Shown: piece by piece, positions 52,160 through 60,728 of the stretch | How the letters are laid out: the number at the start of each line of letters is the position of its first letter | Numbering within the stretch: the first letter of the stretch is position 1 | Assembly (NCBI RefSeq): GCF_021404465.1 | Contig: NZ_JABFTT010000008.1 | Coordinates: forward strand, 124,001 to 188,000 | DNA: 64,000 nucleotides | DNA from: Billgrantia zhangzhouensis | Lineage (GTDB): Bacteria > Pseudomonadota > Gammaproteobacteria > Pseudomonadales > Halomonadaceae | Direction: 5' to 3' | Notes under the pieces: model-generated | Databases searched by the model: none | What the model saw: the letters and a program-made list of their open reading frames with translations, nothing else | What the model was told of the DNA's origin: nothing | Made by a program: the position numbers and the translations under genes

Positions 52160-53482
52160 ATGGACAAGCTATTGACCCTGTGGGAGGGCTCCGGCCTCTA
52201 CAATCTGACCCTAGGCCAGGCGGCCATGATCCTGGTGGGGCTGGTGCTGCTCTACCTGGCCATCGCCAAGAAGTTCGAGCCGCTGCTGCTGGTGCCGATC
52301 GGTTTTGGCGGCATTCTCGCCAACATTCCCGAAGCCGGGCTGGCGATCTCGGCGCTGGACCAAGCCATCGAGGTGGCTCGCCCGGCGGTGTTGCAGCAGA
52401 TCGCCGCCGCACTGGGGGCCACCCTCGATCCGCTGACGGACGTGGAGACATGGCGCGCCTCGCTCAAGCTGCTGGCCCATGACAGTGCCTCGCCCGATCA
52501 ACTGCGGGCCGCTCGTGACGTGGCGGTCAACGTCGGTTACAGCGACGGCATGCTCTACGTCTTCTACTCCGTTGCCGTGGCCTCCGGCATTGCCCCGCTG
52601 CTGATCTTCATGGGCGTGGGGGCGATGACCGACTTCGGCCCACTGCTGGCCAATCCGCGTACCCTGTTCCTGGGGGCAGCGGCGCAGTTCGGCATCTTCG
52701 CCACGCTGTTCGGTGCGGTGGGGCTGTCATCGCTCGGGATCATGGACTTCTCGCTGCAACAGGCTGCCGCCATTGGCATCATCGGCGGTGCCGACGGCCC
52801 CACCTCGATCTACGTCTCGAGCGTGTTGGCACCGGAGCTGCTCGGCGCCATCGCCGTCGCTGCCTACGCCTACATGGCGCTGGTGCCGATGATCCAGCCG
52901 CCGATCATGCGACTGCTCACCACCCGGCGTGAGCGTGAGATCACCATGACCCAACTGCGTCCGGTCTCCAAGCTGGAAAAGATCGTCTTCCCGCTGTCGT
53001 TGCTACTGCTGGTGGCCCTGTTTCTGCCCGATGCCGCGCCGTTGCTGGGCATGTTCTGCTTTGGCAACCTGATGCGCGAATGCGGCGTGGTGGAGCGTCT
53101 CACCGATACCGCCCAGAACGCACTGATCAATATCGTCACCATCGTGCTCGGCTTGTCCGTGGGTTCCAAGCTCATGGCCGAGAGCTTCCTGGCCATGGAA
53201 ACGCTGGGGATCATGGGGCTGGGCATCGTGGCATTTGCCATCGGCACCGCGGCTGGCGTGCTGATGGCCAAGCTGATGAATCTGGTCAGCCGTATGCCGA
53301 TCAACCCTCTGATCGGTTCGGCGGGGGTCTCGGCGGTGCCCATGGCCGCACGGGTGTCCAACAAGATCGGCCTCGAAGCCAATCCGCATAATTTCCTGCT
53401 GATGCATGCCATGGGCCCCAATGTGGCCGGCGTGATCGGCTCGGCGGTGGCAGCGGGGGTAATGATCAAGTACCTGGGCTGA
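52160..53482 (+). CDS. oadB: Oxaloacetate decarboxylase beta subunit (sodium pump)
   Basis: OadB decarboxylates carboxybiotin and exports Na+ from the cytoplasm. The 440-residue, strongly hydrophobic protein has about ten membrane segments and the essential Asp in [16 protein letters not shown], plus [22 protein letters not shown] and the C-terminal [18 protein letters not shown]. It follows oadA by 13 bp, and a strong terminator ends the operon. In a salt-loving host the sodium gradient makes such a pump useful. Confidence 0.96.
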   Translation: MDKLLTLWEGSGLYNLTLGQAAMILVGLVLLYLAIAKKFEPLLLVPIGFGGILANIPEAGLAISALDQAIEVARPAVLQQIAAALGATLDPLTDVETWRASLKLLAHDSASPDQLRAARDVAVNVGYSDGMLYVFYSVAVASGIAPLLIFMGVGAMTDFGPLLANPRTLFLGAAAQFGIFATLFGAVGLSSLGIMDFSLQQAAAIGIIGGADGPTSIYVSSVLAPELLGAIAVAAYAYMALVPMIQPPIMRLLTTRREREITMTQLRPVSKLEKIVFPLSLLLLVALFLPDAAPLLGMFCFGNLMRECGVVERLTDTAQNALINIVTIVLGLSVGSKLMAESFLAMETLGIMGLGIVAFAIGTAAGVLMAKLMNLVSRMPINPLIGSAGVSAVPMAARVSNKIGLEANPHNFLLMHAMGPNVAGVIGSAVAAGVMIKYLG

Positions 53483-53496
53483 GCGACACGGAACGG

Positions 53497-53532
53497 AAGG
53501 AGCCCGCCAGCGCGAGCTGGCGGGCTCCTTTG
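53497..53532 (+). terminator. oadGAB terminator
   Basis: A perfect 15-bp stem AAGGAGCCCGCCAGC / GCTGGCGGGCTCCTT with loop GCGA, 15 bp after the oadB stop; its A/T ends could serve both strands. Confidence 0.9.
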
Positions 53533-53583
53533 CGTCGTGCTCGTGTGCAATCTGGCGACCTCACCTCAACGGCGGGCGTGCGC

Positions 53584-53925
53584 TCATGATGTCGTTACGC
53601 TACCGGCACGGCTCTGACTGGTAGTGGTGGCCGGGCTCTCCTGTGCCAGCTCGAGATCTTCTTCCACCCATAGCTGGCAGGCCAGGCGATAACCTTGCTC
53701 GAGACGCGTGCCAAGCATCTTCTTTTCCTTCCAGTTCGGCTCTGGCAGAGCTTCGCTGCCCTTGATCACCTTGCACATGCACTTGGCGCACTTTCCCATG
53801 CCGCAGCCGTAGCTGAGGTGGGGGTAGGGAAACTGGCGGATTCCGGCGCGCACGACCAGGTTGGTGTTGGGCTGGACTTCGCCTTCGAAGACTTCGCCGT
53901 TCTTGTGAATCTTGATCAGGGGCAT
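53584..53925 (-). CDS. 2Fe-2S plant-type ferredoxin, first of the catabolic island
   Basis: This 113-residue ferredoxin has the plant-type cluster motif CxxxxCxxC (CGMGKCAKC) and a fourth Cys in LEQGYRLACQLW. The C-terminal segment is nearly the same as in the second ferredoxin at 60360, so the two are paralogues. The preferred start is ATG 53923-53925 (MPLIKIHKNGEVF), with TAGGTG 7 bases upstream; a GTG at 53932-53934 is the alternative. An operator palindrome lies about 80 bp upstream, and the permease gene follows further right. Its partner is not identified. Confidence 0.85.
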   Translation of the reverse strand: MPLIKIHKNGEVFEGEVQPNTNLVVRAGIRQFPYPHLSYGCGMGKCAKCMCKVIKGSEALPEPNWKEKKMLGTRLEQGYRLACQLWVEEDLELAQESPATTTSQSRAGSVTTS

Positions 53926-54004
53926 GACATTCACCTAGCTCGTTGTCGTCGTGGCGCGCTTCAGGTTCCAGGAGGCTCTAGGGCGCGCGAAAGGAGTTTT
54001 ATGG

Positions 54005-54021
54005 CATATGGTATACCGTGT
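54005..54021. promoter_or_regulatory. GntR-type operator upstream of the ferredoxin
   Basis: The palindrome core GGTATACC (54010-54017) with flanks ATATGG / CCGTGT is shared with three other sites in this island. Confidence 0.65.
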
Positions 54022-54072
54022 TCCATAGAATTGGTTTCGTCAACCCTCGATTCCTCCTTCTGCTACGGAAAA

Positions 54073-54102
54073 CGACACCCTGGCGCCTCGGCCAGGGTGT
54101 CG
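54073..54102 (-). terminator. Permease terminator
   Basis: A 12-bp stem CGACACCCTGGC / GCCAGGGTGTCG with a six-base loop lies just past the permease stop; on the minus strand it is followed by TTTTCC. Confidence 0.85.
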
Positions 54103-54116
54103 CGAAGCCGAGAAGG

Positions 54117-55595
54117 CTAGAGCAGCACTATCGCGAGCAGGCATGCCGCGACGATACCGGAGATCACCGGCACGAAGTTGCGTCGTACCAGAGCCGAGGG
54201 GCTGACACCGGCAATGCCGGCGTCGGCCGCCACGCCGAAGGCCCAGGCCGCCAATGTGCCCCCACCAGCGAAGATCGCCGCAACCTGGCCGAGGGCGGCC
54301 AGCACATGCACGTCGACCCCAGCACCGGTGCCCAGGGCGCCGGACAGCGAGCCCACCAGCGGCAGGCCGGAGAAGCCCGAGCCATCCATGCCGGAGAGCA
54401 GGCCGATGAACGCCATGCCAAAGGTCAGCAGGAAGACATTACCGTCAATGTAATGGCCGATATTGTGGCCGATGTCGAACAGGTAGCCGGCGGCGCTGGC
54501 GCCGATCACCTGTGAGGAGTGCTCGGGATGGCCGAGGAAGAAGAAGCCGGCGATCGGGATGATCGGGGCGAAGATTTTGATGGCGAAGAAGAAGCCCTCG
54601 CGGGTATAGGTGCTGATGCCGTCCAGGGCGTGGTGCCCATGGGCGGCGAATGAAGAGAGCACCAGCAACACGGTGGCCGTGCCGCCCAGTAATGCCGTGG
54701 CGCCGCCGCCGCGGATCGCCTGGTCGTGCAGGAACAGCGCGCGATAGATCATCAGCCCCGCGATGCCGAGCAGGATGACCGGCACGGCGACGGCAAAGAC
54801 GCGTGCATAGGGGCCGGCGGCCGGCTCATCCACCTCCTTGACGGTGTCGGCCTGAACGGCGGCGGCTCCTGCCGAGCGGGGACCGAAGATTTCATCGGCC
54901 TTGGGCGCTCCGAGCGCACCGGAGCGCATATCACGGCGCAGGTGAGTGCAGGCGAGGGTGATTGCCACCACGCCCACTACCAGGGAGAACAGCAGGGTAT
55001 AGGGCACCAGAGTGGTGGTTTCGATACCGGCGGCACCGGCGGTCAGGCGGCTGGCGCCCTGGATCACCGGGTCGGCGGAGAGCGCCATGCCGTGACCGAA
55101 CAGATTCACCGCCATGGCGGCACCGATGGCCGGCAGGCCCACCTGCATGGCCACGGGGATCAGCACGGTGCCGACCAGTGCCACGGCCGGGGTTGGCCAG
55201 AAGAAGGCGGCGGCGATGTACATGGTGATGCCGACGACGAAGAACGCGGTCCAGGGGCCGACCATCAGCTTCTTCATTGGTGCCACCATCAAGCGATCGG
55301 CCCCCTGATGCTGGAGCGACTTGAGCATGGCGACCATCAGCGCGATGACCAGCATGATGTCGAAGAGCTCGGTGCCGGCATTGAGCAGGGCACGGAAAAC
55401 CACCTGAACGGCGAAGATAAGCTGGTTGAGTCCACCCTCGTGAGGAGCTTCGGCCAGTAGGCCCAGCATGAAGATACCGGCAATGGAGGGGATGATCACA
55501 CCCTTGCGGAAGCCGATGGAAACGAATATCGCCAGGATCACCAGGAGAAAGACCCAGTGCGAGGCGGTGAGAGGTACCTGTTCGAGTTGTTCCAT
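54117..55595 (-). CDS. Ion-transporter-like permease of the catabolic island
   Basis: The 492-residue hydrophobic protein has about 11 to 12 predicted membrane segments, a hydrophilic central loop (residues about 225-255, with Ala/Asp/Glu-rich sequence) and a second half resembling the first. I see general similarity to anion or C4-dicarboxylate/GntP-like carriers (ion transporter superfamily) but cannot assign a family or substrate. ATG at 55593-55595 follows a leader GACGACACGACAAGGTG; a GGTGTACC palindrome sits about 310 bp upstream. It probably imports the substrate of the neighbouring enzymes. Confidence 0.7.
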   Translation of the reverse strand: MEQLEQVPLTASHWVFLLVILAIFVSIGFRKGVIIPSIAGIFMLGLLAEAPHEGGLNQLIFAVQVVFRALLNAGTELFDIMLVIALMVAMLKSLQHQGADRLMVAPMKKLMVGPWTAFFVVGITMYIAAAFFWPTPAVALVGTVLIPVAMQVGLPAIGAAMAVNLFGHGMALSADPVIQGASRLTAGAAGIETTTLVPYTLLFSLVVGVVAITLACTHLRRDMRSGALGAPKADEIFGPRSAGAAAVQADTVKEVDEPAAGPYARVFAVAVPVILLGIAGLMIYRALFLHDQAIRGGGATALLGGTATVLLVLSSFAAHGHHALDGISTYTREGFFFAIKIFAPIIPIAGFFFLGHPEHSSQVIGASAAGYLFDIGHNIGHYIDGNVFLLTFGMAFIGLLSGMDGSGFSGLPLVGSLSGALGTGAGVDVHVLAALGQVAAIFAGGGTLAAWAFGVAADAGIAGVSPSALVRRNFVPVISGIVAACLLAIVLL

Positions 55596-55904
55596 GTTGC
55601 ACCTTGTCGTGTCGTCAGGCTTGGCGATGGCGGCGCCGAGGGTGTCGGGCGGCTCATCGACTGCTTGTAGTTGTCGGTTACTGCATTGCCACGGTTGTCG
55701 TTGCCTTGCATGTCACGAAAGTGGTGCTTTGACATCTTTCGCACATGTCATTCACTCATCTCGGCGGTTGTCGCATTGGTCTCTCCTGTCTCGATGGGTG
55801 GCTTTCCATGGGGGATCGGTCGTTGTCTTCTAGCCCAGCAGCAAGCCGCCGTAGGACATTGGAGAACACTTCATTCTTCAGCCAGGCATGCCGCTTGACC
55901 GCCT

Positions 55905-55918
55905 TTTGGTGTACCAAA
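55905..55918. promoter_or_regulatory. GntR-type operator upstream of the permease
   Basis: TTTGGTGTACCAAA, palindromic arms TTTGGT / ACCAAA around GT. It is inside the 584-bp divergent gap between the permease and the first GntR gene. The remainder of this gap (55596-56179) is AT-richer with no gene. Confidence 0.7.
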
Positions 55919-56140
55919 TGCATTGCCGAAGGCCCGCCATCGAACCCGAGAAGGTTAATCCGAAGGAAGGAGAAGAACAGCTTGCCCTGTTGAGATGTCG
56001 TCATGTCAAGGGGTTCCTTTCCGGCATTCCAAGAATAATTTCATTAAAAACAGTAAATTACTTAATTATGTGATGGCTTTTCCATGGAAATAATCGATTA
56101 TTTGGTCTAGAGTATGGTCACGCGAGACAAATCGTCAAGA

Positions 56141-56153
56141 AAGGTATACCAAA
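56141..56153. promoter_or_regulatory. GntR-type operator upstream of the regulator gene
   Basis: AAGGTATACCAAA, 27 bp before the regulator ATG at 56180. A longer frame from 56114 would place this site inside the gene, so the later start is favoured. Its position implies autoregulation. Confidence 0.7.
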
Positions 56154-56179
56154 TTCCAAAAATCGAATGGAGCCACGCC

Positions 56180-56842
56180 ATGAATCAAGCTACCCGTCCT
56201 GGGAGCGCTACTACGGCAAGTCGGATCTACGAAGCGCTGCGCCAGGACCTGCTCAACGGGCGGTTCGATGCCGGTGAGCGTTTGTCGATCACACGGCTTC
56301 GCGAAACCTATCAGGTGGGGCTGAGTCCGCTGCGTGAGGCGCTCAACCGCCTGGCGGCCTATGGGCTATTGCGTCAGGAGAATCAGCGTGGCTTTCGCGT
56401 TCTTGAGCTGACACGAGTGGAGCTCGCCGACATTACCGAGATGCGCCGTCAGCTCGAGGGTTTGGCTCTGGAGCTGGCGATTCGGTATGGCGACGACGAG
56501 TGGGAGTCCCAGCTGCTGGCAGCCAATCACCGCCTGGGGCGGGCGGGTGAGAGCACGCCGGTGGGCGAATGGGAGCAGTTGCATGCACGCTTTCACAATG
56601 CCTTGGTGGCCCCTTGCGGTTCGACTTGGCTGCTGCGCTTCATCTCCCAACTGCACGACCAGTTCGACCGCTACCGGCGCGTGGCGCCGCGTGCCCAGGA
56701 GTTGCGCCAGCGTCTCGACACCCAGCACCAGGAGCTCGTCGATCTGGCCCTGGCTCGCGATGCCCGCCGTGCCCGGGAGCTGATCGAGGAGCACATCACG
56801 CTCTCCAGTGAGGTGGCCAAGCACAGCTGTCACCCAGCCTGA
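56180..56842 (+). CDS. GntR/FCD family regulator 1
   Basis: The 220-residue protein has an N-terminal winged helix (SRIYEALRQDLLNGRFDAGERLSITRLRETYQVGLSPLREALNRLAAYGLL, residues about 12-65) and a C-terminal all-alpha FCD ligand domain with His residues (LHARFHNALV, HQELVDLALARDARRARELIEEHI), which in FadR-type proteins bind a metal and an organic acid. It starts at ATG 56180 with TGGAG upstream. By position it is the best candidate to bind the GGTATACC sites around it, so it likely represses the island until ligand arrives. Confidence 0.88.
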   Translation: MNQATRPGSATTASRIYEALRQDLLNGRFDAGERLSITRLRETYQVGLSPLREALNRLAAYGLLRQENQRGFRVLELTRVELADITEMRRQLEGLALELAIRYGDDEWESQLLAANHRLGRAGESTPVGEWEQLHARFHNALVAPCGSTWLLRFISQLHDQFDRYRRVAPRAQELRQRLDTQHQELVDLALARDARRARELIEEHITLSSEVAKHSCHPA

Positions 56843-56906
56843 CGATCCGACGAAAGGCTTCTGAGAGATTCTTTACAGAACGTGCTGAGTTAGGCTAGTT
56901 TTGGAA

Positions 56907-56920
56907 TATGGTATACCAAA
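56907..56920. promoter_or_regulatory. GntR-type operator upstream of the creatininase gene
   Basis: TATGGTATACCAAA, 90 bp before the creatininase start and after the regulator gene. Confidence 0.7.
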
Positions 56921-57011
56921 AGCTTGGGCTGTGCTTGAACCCAGCAACACGCTGCCTGCCGGCTAGCCCTGTCGTGCGGGTGGCGAAGAGAGCAGGAAAG
57001 AGGAGCGTGGG

Positions 57012-57845
57012 ATGATGAGCGGGAAAGAAAACGGGATAGAGAGCGGGATGGAAAGCTACCTTCTGACCGAGATGACCTGGCCTGAGGTCGCGGTGGCCCT
57101 CAAGAGCGTCAAGATGGCCATCGTCCCGGTCGGCGCCCACGAACAGCACGGGCCGCACATGAGCGAGAGTTGCGATGCGGTGCTGGCCACGGAAATGGCC
57201 AAGCGGCTGGCGGCCAGGTTGTATCCGCTCGTTCTGGTGACGCCGACGGTGAACATGGGCGTGTCGCCGCATCACCTCAACTTTCCTGGCACCATCAGCC
57301 TGCGTCCGGAGACCTTGCTGGCCGTGCTGCGCGACATGGTCGTCTCGCTGAAACGCCACGGGGTCGACAAGGTGCTGTTCCTCAACAGCCATGGCGGCAA
57401 CCAGGGCACCCTTGGCCTGGCCTGTGCCAGCTTCGCCCAGGAACTGGGGGTCGACTGCTATTACGCCAAGACCACGGCCTCGGCCAAGCAGGCCATGCAG
57501 GCACATATCTCCTCGTCCCTGTACGGCCATAGCTGCGAGCGCGAGGTATCCGAGGCCTACTATCTGGCGCCCCACCTGGTACGTCCTGAGCGGCTGGAGA
57601 AGGGTGATATCGTTCACGGCGGGCGCTGGGAGGGAATGCGCCCGGGCAAGCCGCTGCAGGGCTTCTACCGCTACGAGGAGATGACGCGTAACGGCTGTAT
57701 CGGCGATGCCACCCGGGCGAGCCTCGAGATCGGCAAGGCGATCGTCGAAGAGGCGCTGGAAGAGTTGTCGCAGGCGGTGCGTACGGTATTGGCCGAGCCC
57801 GCACAGGCCCGCGCTACGCGCGGCGAAGGTGAACTCGCCGTTTGA
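57012..57845 (+). CDS. Creatininase-family amidohydrolase
   Basis: Creatinine amidohydrolases and relatives hydrolyse cyclic amides or lactams using two divalent metals. The 277 residues show the metal-binding EQHGPHM (GAHEQHGPHM, Glu/His/His), an aspartate in ESCDAV, MGVSPHHLNFPGTISL, and LFLNSHGGNQGTL. Length and motif spacing fit the family. Real creatininase substrates are too narrow to be assumed; family members also act in riboflavin, mycofactocin and inositol pathways. It is preceded by GAGGAG and by an operator. Alternatives at ATG 57015 and 57048 are possible. Confidence 0.85.
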   Translation: MMSGKENGIESGMESYLLTEMTWPEVAVALKSVKMAIVPVGAHEQHGPHMSESCDAVLATEMAKRLAARLYPLVLVTPTVNMGVSPHHLNFPGTISLRPETLLAVLRDMVVSLKRHGVDKVLFLNSHGGNQGTLGLACASFAQELGVDCYYAKTTASAKQAMQAHISSSLYGHSCEREVSEAYYLAPHLVRPERLEKGDIVHGGRWEGMRPGKPLQGFYRYEEMTRNGCIGDATRASLEIGKAIVEEALEELSQAVRTVLAEPAQARATRGEGELAV

Positions 57846-57926
57846 GGCCTGCCGCAACGAGATGTCACGCAACCGGCGTCACGATGACGACGAACACGAA
57901 CACGAATCCAACAAGAGGACAGCGAG

Positions 57927-58232
57927 ATGTACATCATTCTGACCAGCAAGCTAGGCGAATACGATGCCAGGCCGGGGCGGGGCATCACCCCGGTCGAATG
58001 CTACGAATACTTTTTCTACGGCCGCAAGAAGGCCGGTTTCACCATTGCCAAAGTTACCGCTGACCAAGGCAGGGTCAGCATCGTCGAGACTGGCGAGGGC
58101 GGCAAGAGCAACAGCGTACCGCTGAAGTTCTTTGAGCGTTTCGACACGCTGGAGGCGGCCCGCGCCGAGCTGGAGCAGTTGGTTACCTTCGGCTCCATCG
58201 ACGCCCACCTGGAAAAGGCACCGCTACACTGA
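57927..58232 (+). CDS. Small protein of unknown function next to creatininase gene
   Basis: The 101 residues begin MYIILTSKLGEYDARPGRGITPVECYEYFFYGRKKAGFTIAKV, with a mixed alpha/beta look and no signal peptide or membrane segment. I do not recognise the family. An AAGAGGAC ribosome site and 82 bp gap suggest it is co-transcribed with the creatininase gene; the C-terminus (EQLVTFGSIDAHLEKAPLH) lacks any catalytic motif I can name. Coding use matches neighbours, so it is likely real. Confidence 0.7.
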   Translation: MYIILTSKLGEYDARPGRGITPVECYEYFFYGRKKAGFTIAKVTADQGRVSIVETGEGGKSNSVPLKFFERFDTLEAARAELEQLVTFGSIDAHLEKAPLH

Positions 58233-58297
58233 GCGACGGCGCGCTCCCTCCGACTCTTCCAGCCCTTGTGCGTTGGTACGGGGCAAATGGCCTGGCC

Positions 58298-58311
58298 CTT
58301 CGTGTACCAGA
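58298..58311. promoter_or_regulatory. Possible degenerate fifth operator upstream of regulator 2
   Basis: CTTCGTGTACCAGA matches TTTGGTGTACCAAA at 11 of 14 positions, 82 bp before the second regulator gene. Confidence 0.35.
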
Positions 58312-58392
58312 TACCGCTGGGGTACTTCGCTATGCTAAAATGCGGGTTTCCTTCCTATAGCCCATAGCCGCGAGACAGCCGAAGGTAGCCCG

Positions 58393-59052
58393 ATGGCCGA
58401 GACCTGGACCCAGGAAGACCTTTCTCCGATCCGTGACAAGGTATACGCCTACCTCAAGGATGCCATCCTGCGCGGCGAGTACAAGGCAGGCGATCGTCTG
58501 GTCGAGCGGGTGCTGGCCGAGAAGCTCAACATCAGCCGCACCCCGATCCGCGAGGCGCTGTTCCGTCTCGAGACCCAGCGCTTCGTGCGCACGGTGCCGC
58601 GCAAGGGAGTGGTGGTCAACGAGATCACCCAGGCAGAGATCCTCGAGGTGTTCATGATCCTGGCCTCGCTGGAGTCGCTCGCCGCGCGCTTGGCGGCACA
58701 GAAGATCAACGATGAAATCGCTGCCGAAATCGACCGGCTCATGATCGAGATGGACGAGGCCCTACAGGATGGCGACGGCGATGAGGTGGAGCTCAACGTC
58801 AAGTACAACGACCTGATTGGGCGAGCCTCCGGCAACCCTAAACTCCACGAAATGCTCGTCGATCTAAAAGATTACGTGCGCGCCTTTTCCAATCTCAGTA
58901 GCGCCCTGCCGGGACGTACCAAGGAAGCTCTGCGTGAGCACCAGGACATTCTCGGCGCCATCCGCAATGGCGAGGAGGACCTGGCTGAGAGCTTTACCCG
59001 CGTCCATCTCGAGAAGTCTCGCAAGGCCTATATCAGCCGCTCCCAGGTCTAG
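58393..59052 (+). CDS. GntR/FCD family regulator 2
   Basis: A second GntR/FadR-type regulator of 219 residues. The winged helix is YAYLKDAILRGEYKAGDRLVERVLAEKLNISRTPIREALFRLETQRFV, and the FCD domain includes LASLESLAARLAA and NDLIGRASGNPKL ... REHQDILGAIRNGEEDLAESFTRVHLEKS. Its recognition helix (NISRTPIREALFRLE) differs from regulator 1 (QVGLSPLREALNRLA), so the two need not share operators. It is convergent with the minus-strand enzyme run. Confidence 0.88.
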   Translation: MAETWTQEDLSPIRDKVYAYLKDAILRGEYKAGDRLVERVLAEKLNISRTPIREALFRLETQRFVRTVPRKGVVVNEITQAEILEVFMILASLESLAARLAAQKINDEIAAEIDRLMIEMDEALQDGDGDEVELNVKYNDLIGRASGNPKLHEMLVDLKDYVRAFSNLSSALPGRTKEALREHQDILGAIRNGEEDLAESFTRVHLEKSRKAYISRSQV

Positions 59053-59076
59053 CCGAATTTTCCTGGTAGAACACAC

Positions 59077-59112
59077 GAGAACCCGGGCGCTGGGTAAGGT
59101 GCCCGGGTTCTC
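59077..59112. terminator. Terminator between the two converging arms of the island
   Basis: A 12-bp stem GAGAACCCGGGC / GCCCGGGTTCTC with a 12-base loop lies between the stop codons of regulator 2 and the DUF1330 gene; GTTCTTAAGTTT follows on the plus strand. Confidence 0.8.
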
Positions 59113-59159
59113 GTTCTTAAGTTTGCTACATGGCAAGGAGATGGCTGGGCTCTTCCCGT

Positions 59160-59450
59160 TCAGGCTCCTTCGACAAGACGGATATCCCTGACCGCGCCAT
59201 CACCCAGAGCTTCCAGTGCTGCCCTATAAGCTTCCCCATCGTGTGTTGCACGCGCACTGTCGAGATCCGGAAACTCGATGATGATGGTGCGATCCTTCAG
59301 GCCATATTCATAGGCAAAAGCGGCCACATCACGCGCCAGGAAGACGCCGCCGCCAGCGGTGATGGCGGGGATTGCAAGCTTTATGTAGCTGGCATACTTC
59401 TCGGTATCTTTTATTTCACGATAGCAAGAGACCCAGTAGGCTTTTCCCAT
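59160..59450 (-). CDS. DUF1330 family protein
   Basis: The 96-residue protein begins MGKAYWVSCYREIKDTEKYASYIKLAIPAITAGGGVFLARD and ends with IIIEFPDLDSARATHDGEAYRAALEAL, typical of the small dimeric ferredoxin-like DUF1330 fold. Members are often next to catabolic enzymes but their activity is unknown. ATG 59448-59450 with AAGGAG nine bases upstream is better than the ATG at 59471. It is the last gene of the minus-strand run. Confidence 0.82.
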   Translation of the reverse strand: MGKAYWVSCYREIKDTEKYASYIKLAIPAITAGGGVFLARDVAAFAYEYGLKDRTIIIEFPDLDSARATHDGEAYRAALEALGDGAVRDIRLVEGA

Positions 59451-59532
59451 CTTGTCGAACTCCTTGAGCATGAGAGGGTGATCGATTTTCTCTGCTTGGC
59501 CTTCGGTTTGGGGCCTGGCCCCGCCCGAGAGG

Positions 59533-60351
59533 CTAGCCTATGACGAGCGTGGCGGTGAGGTTCCTCAGCGCCCGGGCAACACTCATGGCGACGATGTAGC
59601 CGGTCTTGGGATTGTTCGGTGACGGTGTGTTCTGCACTTCGATGCGGACCTCGCCGAACAGGCCCTTGGCGGAAACCTCGTGCACGTTCTTGTCGATGGT
59701 GGGGTCGACCAGTACGCGTACCCCGGTGGCCTCGAAGCCCACACCGGCCAGGCTCAGCGCTGCCGAGACGTTGACGCTCTCGGGAAACACGCGGGACGAT
59801 TCGCGGGCATTGCCTTCGAAGATCACCGTCGGTTGCGCCACCGTGTCGAGATCGACCACTTCTTCGGCAAAGGTACCGCGCCAGGCTTTCACCGGCTTGC
59901 GAGTGGTCAGCGTGACCCGCTCCAGCGAGCCCTGGGCGGCGGCAGCGATGCGGTCGAGTCCGGCGATTGCGGCCGAGGGCACCAGTACTCGCCTACCATG
60001 CCGGCTGGCGCTCCCCAGCACCCGGTCATGCAGCGCCTGGTCGCAGAAGGCGCCGACGGAGACCACCATGAAATCGCTGCCGTTGGTGAGCGACTTCTCG
60101 GCGTAGCGGATCACGGCGTCATGCCCTGCGGTTTCGACCACCACATCGGGATGGCTGGCGAAGAAGGCATCTTCGCTGTCGGTGATCTGGAAGCCTTCCA
60201 GGGAAATGCCGGTGTACTTGCCGGCGTCGCGCACCAGCACGGACACCAGGCGGGTATCGCCCGCCTGGTTGGCGAGGATGGCCTCGGCGACGTCCCTGCC
60301 CGCCGTGCCGTAGCCGATGAGCCCCACTCGGATACTGGTGTTGTTCGTCAT
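59533..60351 (-). CDS. L-aspartate dehydrogenase-like enzyme
   Basis: Aspartate dehydrogenases oxidatively deaminate L-aspartate to iminoaspartate/oxaloacetate with NAD(P). The 272-residue protein carries a Rossmann motif (VGLIGYGTAGRDVAEAIL), DVVVETAGHDAVIRYAEKSL, VSVGAFCDQALHDRVL, LVPSAAIAGLDRIAAAAQGSL, TRKPVKAWRG and the late SVNVSAALSLAGVGFEATGVRVLVDPTIDKNVHEV, all family-like. It overlaps near the ferredoxin stop (ATG 60361-60363 overlaps; ATG 60351 with GAGG is preferred). Substrate may be aspartate or a related amino acid. In P. aeruginosa a homologue also neighbours an aldehyde dehydrogenase. Confidence 0.85.
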   Translation of the reverse strand: MTNNTSIRVGLIGYGTAGRDVAEAILANQAGDTRLVSVLVRDAGKYTGISLEGFQITDSEDAFFASHPDVVVETAGHDAVIRYAEKSLTNGSDFMVVSVGAFCDQALHDRVLGSASRHGRRVLVPSAAIAGLDRIAAAAQGSLERVTLTTRKPVKAWRGTFAEEVVDLDTVAQPTVIFEGNARESSRVFPESVNVSAALSLAGVGFEATGVRVLVDPTIDKNVHEVSAKGLFGEVRIEVQNTPSPNNPKTGYIVAMSVARALRNLTATLVIG

Positions 60352-60359
60352 CGCTTGCC

Positions 60360-60698
60360 TCATGCCTCTGCCTTGGGGCTGACCTGGCGCGCACCGGCAG
60401 TGGCGCCTTTGGGAGCCTCCTCCCAGGAGACCTTGACGTCACCCTTGAGGAAGGTCTGGCAGGCCAGTCGGTAGCCCTGTTCGAGTTCCTCGGCGGAGAG
60501 CAGTTTCTCTTCCTTCTTCTTCACCGCGTCGGTGTTCTCACGGCCCTCCTCGATGAGGCACTTGCAGGTACCGCACAGGCCGCCACCGCACTTGAACGGA
60601 ATGCCGCCCTTTTCGCGCAGCGATACGCGCAGCAGGTTGGCGTCCTCGGGGGCGCTGACGACCTTGCCGTCGTTGGTAAGGAAAGTGATATCCGGCAT
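60360..60698 (-). CDS. 2Fe-2S plant-type ferredoxin, second of the catabolic island
   Basis: The 112-residue ferredoxin has CGGGLCGTC as cluster motif (after FKCGGGLCGTC) and a fourth Cys in LEQGYRLACQTFL. It lies 30 bp after the reductase gene, suggesting it takes electrons from it to an oxygenase that is not in view, or to another acceptor. The shared LEQGYRLACQ ending links it to the ferredoxin at 53584. Confidence 0.88.
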   Translation of the reverse strand: MPDITFLTNDGKVVSAPEDANLLRVSLREKGGIPFKCGGGLCGTCKCLIEEGRENTDAVKKKEEKLLSAEELEQGYRLACQTFLKGDVKVSWEEAPKGATAGARQVSPKAEA

Positions 60699-60728
60699 GT
60701 CGATTACCTCGCTAGATCGGGTGATGCC

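Noticed and set aside
55756-56004. 82-residue minus-strand frame between permease and regulator 1
   Set aside because: It overlaps the operator at 55905, lacks a good ribosome site and has no recognisable family.
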